Assembly (NCBI GenBank): GCA_963714425.1
Contig: CAVQOI010000008.1
Coordinates: forward strand, 554,866-618,865
Reading direction: 5' to 3'
Length of the DNA stretch: 64,000 bases
DNA from: DATCYX01 sp963714425
GTDB lineage: Bacteria; Chloroflexota; Anaerolineae; Anaerolineales; UBA4823
Below the pieces are notes generated by a model. That model made no database searches and was not told where the DNA came from. It saw nothing but the letters and a program-made list of their open reading frames with translations. Shown here piece after piece: positions 31,484 to 40,021 of the stretch (its first letter is position 1; every line of letters starts with the position of its first letter). The translations under genes were made by a program, and so were the position numbers.

Positions 31484-34141
31484 CTATTTTGAATTTCCGT
31501 CTGGGATGGATTTGAGCAGAAACTGTTTTGCATCGCTACTGTTGAGTGGTTTGGAAATGTAATATCCCTGGCCATATTCACACCCAACATTCTTTAATTG
31601 GTTGAATTGCCCAGGTGTTTCAATTCCTTCTGCGATTACACTTACCCCCAATCGCTTAGCGAGCATGATAATTGCTTGGACGATGCTCGTCTCGCTGTTA
31701 TCCTCATTCATTGCGCTAATAAATCGACGGTCGATCTTGAGTGCATTGATCGGAAATCCTGAGATGTAGCTGAGGGAAGAATATCCAATTCCAAAATCAT
31801 CAATTTGGACGTGAACACCCATGCCTTTCAATTGTGTGCATAAGTCGATGGCTGTATCCCTGTTTTCAACGATGACGCTTTCCGTGATGTCTAAGGTAAG
31901 GTTTTCGGGGGATACGCCAGTTTCCGCAAGGGTATCCTGGATTGTACTGATAAAGTCCGATTGACCTAGATGCTTGCCAGAGATATTTACATTGATAAAT
32001 ATATCTTTGAAGACTGGGAACTCCTTTTGCCAAGCGTGGAGCTGGCGGCAGGCTTCCCGCATTACCCACCGGTCGATGGATATTATTAAGCCGGTCTCCT
32101 CCGCAAGTGGAATAAAGTCATTTGGTTCAAGCATCCCGCGCTGTGGATGCTGCCAGCGGACAAGTGCTTCAACACCTAAGAGCTTGCCGGTTTCAAGTGA
32201 GACCATAACTTGATAGTGCACTTCCAGCTCTTGGTTTTCGATTGCCCTGCGAAGATCAGTTGCCAGTTCCAGCCTTTCGATTACCAGGGTACGCATTTTA
32301 GGATTGAATACTTCGTAGCGTGCTTTTCCTCTAGTTTTTGCGCTATACATGGCAATATCCGCGTCTCGTAAAATATCCTCGGGACGATCATATTGTGTAT
32401 CGTTCAAGACGATACCGATACTGGCGGTTATATACACCTCATGCTGGTAAATATAAAATGGCATAGAAAGGGCGGTGTGGATCCAATCGGCGATCTGCAG
32501 CGCGTTTTCTTGTTGGCGGATGTCGTCTAGAAGGATCACGAATTCATCCCCACCAAAACGAGCAACGGTGTCTGTAGAGCGCATTCGTTTTTGAATGAGT
32601 TGTCCAACCGCGATCAACAGCTCATCCCCCATTAGGTGACCCAGACTATCGTTTACGTCCTTGAATTGATCTAGATCCATGAAAAGGACTGCGAACTCAT
32701 AATTGTTTCGTCGTTTGGCGCGCTCGATGGTCAGTCCGAGGTGGTCGAGGAAAAGGGCACGATTTGGGAGGCCAGTCAACTTGTCATAAAAGGCGTAGTG
32801 CAGGAGTTTCTGTTCTGCATATTTTCGGTCGGTGATATCAGTGATTGAACCAGCGATGCGATGAGCCCGGTCATCTAGATCCCAAACCGCCTGACCACGA
32901 CTTAAAATCCAGCGATAAGATCCGTTCTTGTGCAACAATCGATGTTCATTCTCGAAATGCTCGGTTTTTCTATCAAGATGAGATTGAAGATCAGATCGTA
33001 ATTTCCCCACATCATCAGGATGAACTCTCGTAAACCAGGATTGTGGGCTTTGGTCGAAATCCTCCACTCCGAAGCCAATCATCGATTTCCATCTGGGCGA
33101 GAAGTATATCTGGTTGGTGCGAAGGTCCCAATCCCAGAGCCCATCATTTGAGCCGTCCATCGCTAGAGCGTAGCGTTCCTCACTCTCCCGCAATGCTTCC
33201 TCTATTTGCTTGCGAACCACAAGTTCTGTCTGTGATTGCTGGTAAAGGCCGGCATTGTCCAAGGCGATCGCTGCATATCCAGCTAATGCATGGATGAGCG
33301 CCTCGTCTTTCTCCTTGAATGGTTTATGGCTGCTATGATTCACCATCGTGAGCACACCCAGAGGATTTTCTCTAGAGATGATCGGAACGTGCATCACACT
33401 ATGGACCAAAAACCCCGTGCTAATTTTGATCAGTGCATCTTGAGAGGATCGTGTGGTTGTGCGTACTGGCTTTAGCGTCTCCAATACCTGACTGATGAGA
33501 GTGTCCGACAGCGGAAGTCTCATCGTTTTACTTTTTTCTCCGTCGATATTCATTGCAGCCCTCAGAAACAGGCGCTCCGTTTGTTCATCAATGAGGGCCA
33601 GGAAACCTTCTTCAGCCTGCGTCAATTTGACCCCAGCCTCGACAATCCTTCGAAGGACTTCGTCGATATCCAAGGATGAAGTGATTGACTGACCGATCTT
33701 TGAGAGGACTGCTTGAAGGGAGAGCTGCTCCCGCAGTTGCGCCATTAAGGTGGTCTTCTCGTGCTTTAAGCGCGATTCAGTCAGGGCACGAGTGAGTGCG
33801 TCGTCCAGCCGGTCTGCGTCGATTGGTTTATTCAAGTAATCCTGCACACCCAGCCGGAATGAATCAACAGCGATTTGTTCTGATCCGTGCGCAGTGACCA
33901 GAATTGTCGGTATTGTATAACCCTCTCCTACTAGCTGCCGGAGGTAGTCAAGACCAGACGCATCGGGTGATTGCAAGTCTATAATGATGAGAGAGACTGG
34001 GAGACTGCGTAAATGTTCTAAAGCTGAATTTCCGTCGTATGCGAGAAGAGCATTATACCCAAGTGAGGGCAACAGATCCCTTGCCAGGTCGTTGGATATC
34101 TGTCTGCTGTCGTCAATAACCAGAATGGTTTCTTGGTGCAT
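31484..34141 (-). CDS. Response regulator with GAF, PAS, GGDEF and EAL domains
   Basis: An 885-residue c-di-GMP regulator. Order: receiver domain (residues 1-125; VIDDSRQ, phospho-Asp in LIIIDLQSPDASG, TAHGS, Lys in NKPID); coiled helix; GAF (about 160-305); PAS with PAC (about 320-445; NDGLWDWDLRTNQIYF); GGDEF (about 450-615; ARFGGDEFVILLDD intact, with RSTD five residues before it as inhibitory site); EAL (about 625-875; GVEALVRW and IDDFGIGYSSLSYI intact). Both synthesis and breakdown of c-di-GMP are possible. ATG 34141 has AAAGGAG seven bases upstream. No histidine kinase lies beside it, so the input is unknown. Confidence 0.9.
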   Translation of the reverse strand: MHQETILVIDDSRQISNDLARDLLPSLGYNALLAYDGNSALEHLRSLPVSLIIIDLQSPDASGLDYLRQLVGEGYTIPTILVTAHGSEQIAVDSFRLGVQDYLNKPIDADRLDDALTRALTESRLKHEKTTLMAQLREQLSLQAVLSKIGQSITSSLDIDEVLRRIVEAGVKLTQAEEGFLALIDEQTERLFLRAAMNIDGEKSKTMRLPLSDTLISQVLETLKPVRTTTRSSQDALIKISTGFLVHSVMHVPIISRENPLGVLTMVNHSSHKPFKEKDEALIHALAGYAAIALDNAGLYQQSQTELVVRKQIEEALRESEERYALAMDGSNDGLWDWDLRTNQIYFSPRWKSMIGFGVEDFDQSPQSWFTRVHPDDVGKLRSDLQSHLDRKTEHFENEHRLLHKNGSYRWILSRGQAVWDLDDRAHRIAGSITDITDRKYAEQKLLHYAFYDKLTGLPNRALFLDHLGLTIERAKRRNNYEFAVLFMDLDQFKDVNDSLGHLMGDELLIAVGQLIQKRMRSTDTVARFGGDEFVILLDDIRQQENALQIADWIHTALSMPFYIYQHEVYITASIGIVLNDTQYDRPEDILRDADIAMYSAKTRGKARYEVFNPKMRTLVIERLELATDLRRAIENQELEVHYQVMVSLETGKLLGVEALVRWQHPQRGMLEPNDFIPLAEETGLIISIDRWVMREACRQLHAWQKEFPVFKDIFINVNISGKHLGQSDFISTIQDTLAETGVSPENLTLDITESVIVENRDTAIDLCTQLKGMGVHVQIDDFGIGYSSLSYISGFPINALKIDRRFISAMNEDNSETSIVQAIIMLAKRLGVSVIAEGIETPGQFNQLKNVGCEYGQGYYISKPLNSSDAKQFLLKSIPDGNSK

Positions 34142-34146
34142 CGGGA

Positions 34147-34169
34147 CTCCTTTGAAGAATACCTTCAAA
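34147..34169 (-). promoter_or_regulatory. Hairpin overlapping the ribosome site of the c-di-GMP regulator
   Basis: TTTGAAG (34151-34157) pairs with CTTCAAA (34163-34169) over a 5-base loop. In the minus-strand message its 3' arm covers the first bases of AAAGGAG (34147-34153), so folding could mask the ribosome site. Confidence 0.35.
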
Positions 34170-34240
34170 CAGAGTGTCTGTCAATGAAACAGGAGAAATC
34201 ACTTACATACAAACTGAATAAAACGCACTTGATTTAAACG

Positions 34241-35998
34241 TTATTTCTCGTTTTTGGTCTGCACCTTCTTGTCTATTTCGGCAATGAATATATCGTGTGC
34301 ATGAAGTAGTATTGTTTCACCATAAGCATCAAACTCGCTGTGATATCCATTCCGGAAAAGTACACGCTTAATCTGGTCAGATGGATCCAATTGGATACGA
34401 TGTGAGGTATCCGAAAAATTAAGAATTACAAGACATCTTTGTTCCCTCGTTTCTCGAACGAAGGCAAGATAATCGGTATCTCCCTTATGCCAAGGAGCGT
34501 ACGTCCCCTTGATCAATGCGCTGGATTCGCCGCGCACCCGAAGGAGCTCTTGATAGAATTTTAACATTGAACCAGGCTCTTGGGATTGGGATTCAACGTT
34601 TATACCGGTGGAATAATTCTTATTAACAGGCAACCAGGTTTCTGCGCCATCTGGACTGAAACCTGCATTGGGAGCATCTTTCCATTGCATGGGGGTACGG
34701 CATCGATCACGGGTGAGCTCTGTGGCGATTATTAATGCGTCCTCAGGAGTTGTTCCGAACTCCTGGATCTCTGCGTGATACTGCCAAATTCCATAGAAAT
34801 CCTTGAATTGGGTGATTTTATCCAAGGCTAAATCGGTCATACCAATTTCTTCACCGTAATACAAAAAGGGGGTGCCCCTCAGTGTTAGCATCAACGCCAG
34901 AGATAGGCGGGCTAGCTTATCGCCGTGTATGCCGTCGCTGAAATGCGAGAAAACACGAGAACTGTCGTGATTACCTAAGGTATTACAGGGCCAGACAAAT
35001 GGGGAGATCTCAGCAAGCTGCTTTAACCGGCTATTCTGGTTTGCGAGCACCCATTCGGGGGTAAGGCGCTTGGTTCGCATGAGTGGGAAATTGAAAACCA
35101 TGTGAAGCTCATTGTCGCCATTTCCGTGATAGCTGATATCCTCATCCTCAGCTATGAGAACACAGTCATCATACTCGTCGACAAGCGAGCGTAACTCCTG
35201 CATGAGCTCATGCATGCCGTTCTGTTGCAGCTGGTGTGAGTGGATGAGTTCTTCTAATTCCAATGCCTGTTCCCTTTCTTCTGGCGACTTTGCATTGCGG
35301 AACAATCGCCGCATCTCCGCAAGCGTAAGATCAAGGGGATGGTCCGGTAGGGAAGGATGCTCGAAAATGGCGCCGATTGCATCCAACCGGTAGCCATCGA
35401 CTCCCAAATCGAGCCAATAGCGCACAACCTCCCACATCGCTTGCTTAACTGCAGGGTTCCGCCAGTTTAGATCGGGTTGTTGCTTCAAGAAGAAATGATA
35501 GTAATACTCTTGAGTTTGTTCATCGAATTCCCAGGCCCTGCCATCGAATGTCGAAATCCAATTATTCGGTGGAACACGCAAACCTGTATGATCCAGCTTG
35601 CCTGGATGCCAAATATACCAATCGCGGCGCGGGTTGATCTGGCTGGCACGAGATTCTTGAAACCAGGGATGCTCATGCGATGTGTGGTTGAGGACTAGAT
35701 CTAGAACTACCCTCAGACCTCGGCGATGCGCTTCATGCAAGAAGATAATAAAATCTTCCATCGTGCCGTATTCTGGAGCGATGCCGGTGAAATTTGTGAT
35801 GTCATAACCACAATCGAACTGTGGCGACGGGAAATGTGGAGAGAGCCAGATAGCATCTATTCCAAGATCCTGTAGGTAATCCAGCTTCTGTGTAATTCCT
35901 TGGAAATCTCCGATGCCATCCCCATTACCATCTGCAAAGCTCCGAGGGTAAACCTGGTAGAAAACTGCAGCCTGCCACCACTTAAATTGGTTATTCAT
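34241..35998 (-). CDS. GH13 alpha-glucosidase (oligo-1,6-glucosidase-like)
   Basis: A 585-residue GH13 enzyme without signal peptide, so cytoplasmic. The start AAVFYQVYPRSFADGNGDGI with GDFQGITQKLDYL is typical of GH13 alpha-glucosidases. Conserved regions: LDLVLNHTSHEHPWF (I), GYRLDAI with nucleophile Asp near 206 (II), LIAEDEDIS with the acid Glu near 284 (III), NTLGNHDSSR near 344 (IV). It releases glucose from short alpha-glucans; linkage preference (alpha-1,4 or alpha-1,6, or trehalose) cannot be settled by eye. It starts 3 bp after the ferredoxin gene, at the end of the dinB run. Confidence 0.9.
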   Translation of the reverse strand: MNNQFKWWQAAVFYQVYPRSFADGNGDGIGDFQGITQKLDYLQDLGIDAIWLSPHFPSPQFDCGYDITNFTGIAPEYGTMEDFIIFLHEAHRRGLRVVLDLVLNHTSHEHPWFQESRASQINPRRDWYIWHPGKLDHTGLRVPPNNWISTFDGRAWEFDEQTQEYYYHFFLKQQPDLNWRNPAVKQAMWEVVRYWLDLGVDGYRLDAIGAIFEHPSLPDHPLDLTLAEMRRLFRNAKSPEEREQALELEELIHSHQLQQNGMHELMQELRSLVDEYDDCVLIAEDEDISYHGNGDNELHMVFNFPLMRTKRLTPEWVLANQNSRLKQLAEISPFVWPCNTLGNHDSSRVFSHFSDGIHGDKLARLSLALMLTLRGTPFLYYGEEIGMTDLALDKITQFKDFYGIWQYHAEIQEFGTTPEDALIIATELTRDRCRTPMQWKDAPNAGFSPDGAETWLPVNKNYSTGINVESQSQEPGSMLKFYQELLRVRGESSALIKGTYAPWHKGDTDYLAFVRETREQRCLVILNFSDTSHRIQLDPSDQIKRVLFRNGYHSEFDAYGETILLHAHDIFIAEIDKKVQTKNEK

Positions 35999-36001
35999 CC
36001 C

Positions 36002-36232
36002 TCAGGCTCTGAAATCGAAAACCGAATCGATATTTGCTGCGATATTCCGCATTGAGATGGCTGCATAGGTGCAGGCTGCAACACAAAGTGCGCAGTTATT
36101 ACAGCGCCCATATTCAATATATGGAGGCTCGTCGGAGTCAATTTGAATAATGGCACGTGTCCGGCACACTGGACGTGCTGTGCAGGGATTACAACTCTGG
36201 CAGAGATCCCAATCGATGATCGGTCGAATCAT
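36002..36232 (-). CDS. Small 4Fe-4S ferredoxin-like protein
   Basis: A 76-residue protein with two cysteine groups. The second (CNNCALCVAAC near residues 43-53) is a normal [4Fe-4S] start. The first (CQSCNPCTARPVC, residues 11-23) has an extra three residues before its last Cys and no following Pro, so the clusters may differ. It is probably a small cytoplasmic electron carrier or an assembly partner. It is 5 bp after the YghO-like acetyltransferase and 3 bp before the GH13 gene. Its redox partner is not evident. Confidence 0.75.
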   Translation of the reverse strand: MIRPIIDWDLCQSCNPCTARPVCRTRAIIQIDSDEPPYIEYGRCNNCALCVAACTYAAISMRNIAANIDSVFDFRA

Positions 36233-36237
36233 TGGGC

Positions 36238-37437
36238 TCAGAGATTCATACTGTATAGGCGATGGGTTTTGTAGAAATCTATGCCAATGTTGCGCAGCTC
36301 GCGTAACATTTTATCATTTTGAGTGCTTATCTGTACAACTTCCGCGGAATGATAACGTCCGTCCAGAACAGTTTTATACATTTCACTGAACAGCAGCGCC
36401 GTCCCGCCCAGGCCACGAAAGCCTGCGATCATTCCTGCACCATTGATGTTGATCGATTTTGTGCGCTTGAGCTCCTGGAGAAGATCGATCCAGCCGATTG
36501 GAAATATTCTCCCCCGCGTGCGTTGTAGGGCTGCAGAGATATCGGGATATGCAAGCAGAAATCCAACAGGTTGCTCCCCTTTGTATATGATCTTAATCAA
36601 TCTGGGATCCGCAAACCAGATCATTTGATCAGCCAGGGCTTTCACCTCCTCACTCGTTAATGGTGCATTCCCGCTGGTTTCAATTAATGCGCCATTGTAC
36701 AGCTCTTTCAGGCTGGGGATAAATGACCGAAGGTCGTTACGCGTCTTGAAATTTGCAACGTGCAATCCACGGCGATTTTGTACTAACTTGGCTAACTGAA
36801 CTATTTTCTCTGGAAATTGGATGTCTCGGTCGAGGTATCCTGATAGTAAATCTGCTTCCGGTTTGAACCCGAAGTCTTCGATCAGCTTAGAGTAATAATC
36901 CAGGTTATAGGGCTGGCCAAATGCTGGACGGTGTTCGAATCCTTTGACAAGCAGTCCTAGCCCATCCATTACAGTAAAGCCTTTGGGACCGTACAAACGG
37001 ATGAGGCCATGAGCGTGCGCCCACTTTACCGCGGACTCTAGGAGAAGATTTGCCGAATGTGGGTTATTCTCGCATTCAAATAGATAGATGAACGCGGTTT
37101 TCTCATTGTTGTGATGGTTATACATGCTGTTCTCCAGAACGACTAACCTGCCTACCGGCTTGCCGATATCGTTCAGAAGGAGGAAAAAAGCTGCATCACC
37201 GTGTCTGTAGAAGGAATACCGTCTTCGATCGAAAATGCTACGTGCGTCAGATTGTAAGGGGGGAACCCATTGCGGGATCCCCGCGTACAATTGAAAGGGT
37301 AGATCTAGAAACTGTTTAATTCTTCGGCGGTCGTCTGGGTTGATTTCGATGAGCTGCACGTTTGGGATTGCTCTCTCACTGGCTAGTTTAACATAATCTA
37401 GGCGAGAGTGGTATTCACCACTGCCCGATATCCCCAA
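36238..37437 (-). CDS. YghO-like GNAT-fold protein
   Basis: A 399-residue protein resembling E. coli YghO and similar double-GNAT proteins. Characteristic text: LDLPFQLYAGIPQWVPPL near residue 45, FFLLLNDIGKPVGRLVVL, LYGPKGFTVMDGLGLLVKG, AFGQPYNLDYYSKLIEDFGF. The C-terminal half has a second acetyltransferase-like fold (VGFLLAYPDIS, GMIAGFRGLGGTALLFSEM). Substrate unknown. The frame opens at TTG 37437, which has no ribosome site; GTG 37359 is a possible start. It follows dinB by 17 bp. Confidence 0.75.
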   Translation of the reverse strand: MGISGSGEYHSRLDYVKLASERAIPNVQLIEINPDDRRRIKQFLDLPFQLYAGIPQWVPPLQSDARSIFDRRRYSFYRHGDAAFFLLLNDIGKPVGRLVVLENSMYNHHNNEKTAFIYLFECENNPHSANLLLESAVKWAHAHGLIRLYGPKGFTVMDGLGLLVKGFEHRPAFGQPYNLDYYSKLIEDFGFKPEADLLSGYLDRDIQFPEKIVQLAKLVQNRRGLHVANFKTRNDLRSFIPSLKELYNGALIETSGNAPLTSEEVKALADQMIWFADPRLIKIIYKGEQPVGFLLAYPDISAALQRTRGRIFPIGWIDLLQELKRTKSININGAGMIAGFRGLGGTALLFSEMYKTVLDGRYHSAEVVQISTQNDKMLRELRNIGIDFYKTHRLYSMNL

Positions 37438-37454
37438 AGAATATTCAATATAGC

Positions 37455-38627
37455 TTATCTCTTCGCACGACTCCCTTTGTATAACTTATCTTTGCCATAA
37501 CGTGAGTGTATTTCGTCAATCGCTCCGAGCAGCTTGTGTTCTTTCTCGCTTTGTTCTTCCCAGAGCGAGAGTTGACGCACTGGCGTGCGCAAGCCACTAG
37601 CACCTACACCTAGCAGACGTACAGCTCTTCCGGACTTCCAAACCTTGTTAAAAAGCTGCACGGCTGCCAGAGTGATCTCAGAATCCTGGTCGGTCGACTG
37701 GCTAAGTGTCATCTGGCGCGTAAGCGTTGTAAAGTCTGGCCATCGAATTTTAAGAGTGATTGTTATTGCCGACAGCGTTGCCGATCGAAGCCTGCGAGCA
37801 ACACTCTCAGACAATCCTGTCAAAGTGGTAATCAATACTTTCGGATCGCTCACGTCTCTGGCGAATGTGGTTTCCTGGCTGACAGATTTTGGCTCGTGAA
37901 AGGTTATCACAGGGCGATCATCCAGTCCACGCGCACGCAGAGCCAGGTCACGCCCGTGCTTTCCAAACGTAGAAACCAGCTCTGCCTCGGGTAGATTGGC
38001 GATATCCCCCACAGTCTCGACTCCAATCTGTTTAAGACGCTCTGCAGTTCTGGGTCCAACACCCCACAAGGCTTGCGCTGGTAGAGGTGAGAGGAACTCT
38101 GCCTCGCTGCCTGGTGGAACGATGGTAATCGCATTCGGTGGACCGCTCCCTCTAGCAGCGATCTTCCCCACGTCGGTAGCTGTCTTGGCTAGCAATTTAT
38201 TCGTGGCTACACCCAGTGAGCAGGGGAGTCGCAGCTCCGTATGGACTGTGGCTTGAAGTTGCCTTGCGATGCTTTCAGCTGACTCCGGCAGGTCACTTAC
38301 ATCGATAAAAGCTTCGTCAATCGAGATTTGCTCGACGAGAGGGGTCAACCTGCGCATACACGCGATTACTTTATCGGAGATTTGGCTATAATTTCTATGG
38401 TGGGGTGAAATGATGAGCAGGTCAGGACAAAGACGTAGAGCATGAGCCGTAGGCATTGCAGAGCGGACGCCAAAAGCTCTGGCAGCATAAGAACAGGAGG
38501 AAATGACCCCACGTGATTCCGGGCGACCCCCAACAGCAAATGGGCTCCCAATCAAGGCGGGATTTTGCAGCTCTTCAACCGCGCAAAAGAAAGCGTCAAG
38601 ATCCAGGTGGATAATTTTTCTTATCAA
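37455..38627 (-). CDS. dinB: DNA polymerase IV
   Basis: A 390-residue Y-family polymerase. HLDLDAFFCAVEEL holds the first catalytic Asp, SCSYAARAFGVRSAMP the finger motif, and EQISIDEAFIDVSDL the catalytic Asp-Glu pair near residue 103. The helix-hairpin-helix stretch (LWGVGPRTAERLKQIGVETVG) and a little-finger domain follow. It copies damaged DNA. The start is TTG 38627 with AAGAG just upstream. The C-terminal end (KDKLYKGSRAKR) lacks an obvious QLPLF-type clamp motif, although RQLSLWEE near 360 could serve. No LexA-type operator was recognised upstream. Confidence 0.92.
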   Translation of the reverse strand: MIRKIIHLDLDAFFCAVEELQNPALIGSPFAVGGRPESRGVISSCSYAARAFGVRSAMPTAHALRLCPDLLIISPHHRNYSQISDKVIACMRRLTPLVEQISIDEAFIDVSDLPESAESIARQLQATVHTELRLPCSLGVATNKLLAKTATDVGKIAARGSGPPNAITIVPPGSEAEFLSPLPAQALWGVGPRTAERLKQIGVETVGDIANLPEAELVSTFGKHGRDLALRARGLDDRPVITFHEPKSVSQETTFARDVSDPKVLITTLTGLSESVARRLRSATLSAITITLKIRWPDFTTLTRQMTLSQSTDQDSEITLAAVQLFNKVWKSGRAVRLLGVGASGLRTPVRQLSLWEEQSEKEHKLLGAIDEIHSRYGKDKLYKGSRAKR

Positions 38628-38756
38628 AGGACTCTTGCCGTCATTGTCTATTTAATTTCGTGAGTACAGGAGAAACTTTAGATAAAATGCGCATAGCCTA
38701 TAGAAGCCTACATCAGGAAAGATTGCCTGTACCCCCAAAAATGGGAGGCTTTCCAC

Positions 38757-39314
38757 TTAAGTATGAACGTGGTGCGTACGCTCGCTGGTTTGATATGGCA
38801 AACGTCCACTCATCCACACTGTCATTAACGCAACATCGTTATCCGAAACCTCAACTTCTGGATATTTTTCTCTAAATGCGCGGTTGATCTCTTCGAATGA
38901 TTCAGACTTCGGCCAAACAATGAGAAAACCAGGGATTTTTCTCCGATCTGTATCAGGAGGGAGGATTTCCCAGCCTCGCTCAAGGAGCAAATCATAAACC
39001 AATTTCCCTAATTCGGCATTTAACCCTGCCCAAGCACTCAGGATTGCTGCGACTAGATCTGGTTTTTTCTCAAAAGCATCGACCGTTGGCCTGAGGCGAA
39101 GTTGTGCAGGTGCTTTCAAGCTATTTCTGAAACCAGGTATTTTGACATATCTGACGGTCAACTTATGAATTGGATTGCGTTGATCTTCTGGAAGATCATT
39201 TATCGAAAAAAGGACATCGCGTATTATCTCAATGCGGTATTCGCTCGTCATAAATTCATTGATAGCATGAAATGGAATGAAGCTGACCTTATTTTCAGCG
39301 GATTCGTCTGGCAA
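38757..39314 (-). CDS. Unknown protein, 185 residues
   Basis: I do not recognise a family. The protein is soluble, mixed helix/strand and mildly charged. It has a segment KLTVRYVKIPGFRNSLKAPA, a helix (DLVAAILSAWAGLNAELGKL), and a C-terminal strand set (IPGFLIVWPKSESFEE; DNDVALMTVWMSGRLPY). The TTG at 39314 has AGGAG seven bases upstream, which makes it a better start than ATG 39251. It stands alone between dinB and the pentapeptide-repeat gene, 50 bp downstream of the latter. Codon use looks like its neighbours. The 129 bp between it and dinB hold no gene. Confidence 0.6.
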   Translation of the reverse strand: MPDESAENKVSFIPFHAINEFMTSEYRIEIIRDVLFSINDLPEDQRNPIHKLTVRYVKIPGFRNSLKAPAQLRLRPTVDAFEKKPDLVAAILSAWAGLNAELGKLVYDLLLERGWEILPPDTDRRKIPGFLIVWPKSESFEEINRAFREKYPEVEVSDNDVALMTVWMSGRLPYQTSERTHHVHT

Positions 39315-39364
39315 TTAAATACTCCTGGATCTATTATAGTTTTAATGCGAATTGATAAGATCAA

Positions 39365-40021
39365 TTAAGTTTGAAGCTTCCCAGTTGGCTTCTTCTCACC
39401 AGGAAGCTTCGCCCCAGTGAGTATGGCATCTGTCAGATCTACATCTGCGATGTTTGCACCAGTAAGGTTAGCATTCGCCAGGTTAGCACCGGTGAAATCA
39501 GCTTTTTCTAGATTGGCGCTGCGTAAATCTACTCCTTCAAGATTAGCTTCAAAGAGGTTAGCGAAGCTAAGATTTGTGGTGTTCATGTTGCTGCCTATCA
39601 GGTCTGCTTTACTCAAGTCCGAACGCGAAAGGATTGCCCCAGTCAGGTTGGCGTGATCTAGATTTGCACGACTGAGATTCGCCCTACTCAGATTTGCTTC
39701 TACCATAACAGCATGATACAAATTGGCTTTGTCCAAGTTTGCTCGTGTGAAGTTTGCGTGAGTTAAGTTTGCTTCAATCAAATTGGCTAAAGTGAGATGG
39801 GCTTCATAAAAATTGGCGAAGCTTAAATTGGACCGGGAGAGATTTGTTTTGATTAGATTCGCCCAACTCAAGTCAGCGCGAGACAGATCTGCCCAACTCA
39901 AATTACATTCGCTCAAGTCTGCCATCCATAGGCTGGTTTCGCTTAGATTAATCTTCACCAGCCACAAGGGGCGAGGCCTATTAAGCAGGTCGTAAATCTG
40001 AAAAACCGTGAGATTCGTCAT
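39365..40021 (-). CDS. Pentapeptide-repeat protein
   Basis: A 218-residue protein. From about residue 22 it consists of about 35 pentapeptides of the A(D/N)LXX type (for example ANLIEANLTHANFTRANLDK), which fold into a right-handed quadrilateral beta-helix. About 20 ordinary residues precede it (TVFQIYDLLNRPRPLWLVK). No signal peptide. Some such proteins protect gyrase, most have no known role. ATG 40021 overlaps the upstream stop as ATGA and has GGAG seven bases before it, so a longer frame to 40174 is rejected. Translational coupling to the sucrase/ferredoxin-like protein suggests a joint role. Confidence 0.88.
   Translation of the reverse strand: MTNLTVFQIYDLLNRPRPLWLVKINLSETSLWMADLSECNLSWADLSRADLSWANLIKTNLSRSNLSFANFYEAHLTLANLIEANLTHANFTRANLDKANLYHAVMVEANLSRANLSRANLDHANLTGAILSRSDLSKADLIGSNMNTTNLSFANLFEANLEGVDLRSANLEKADFTGANLANANLTGANIADVDLTDAILTGAKLPGEKKPTGKLQT

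Noticed and set aside
39417..39656. Repetitive plus-strand open frame opposite the pentapeptide-repeat gene
   Set aside because: Mirror image of the 15-base periodic pentapeptide codons; not a second repeat protein.
39365..40021. DNA tandem repeat or CRISPR-like periodicity
   Set aside because: The 15-base periodicity is that of pentapeptide coding; there are no conserved repeats with unique spacers.
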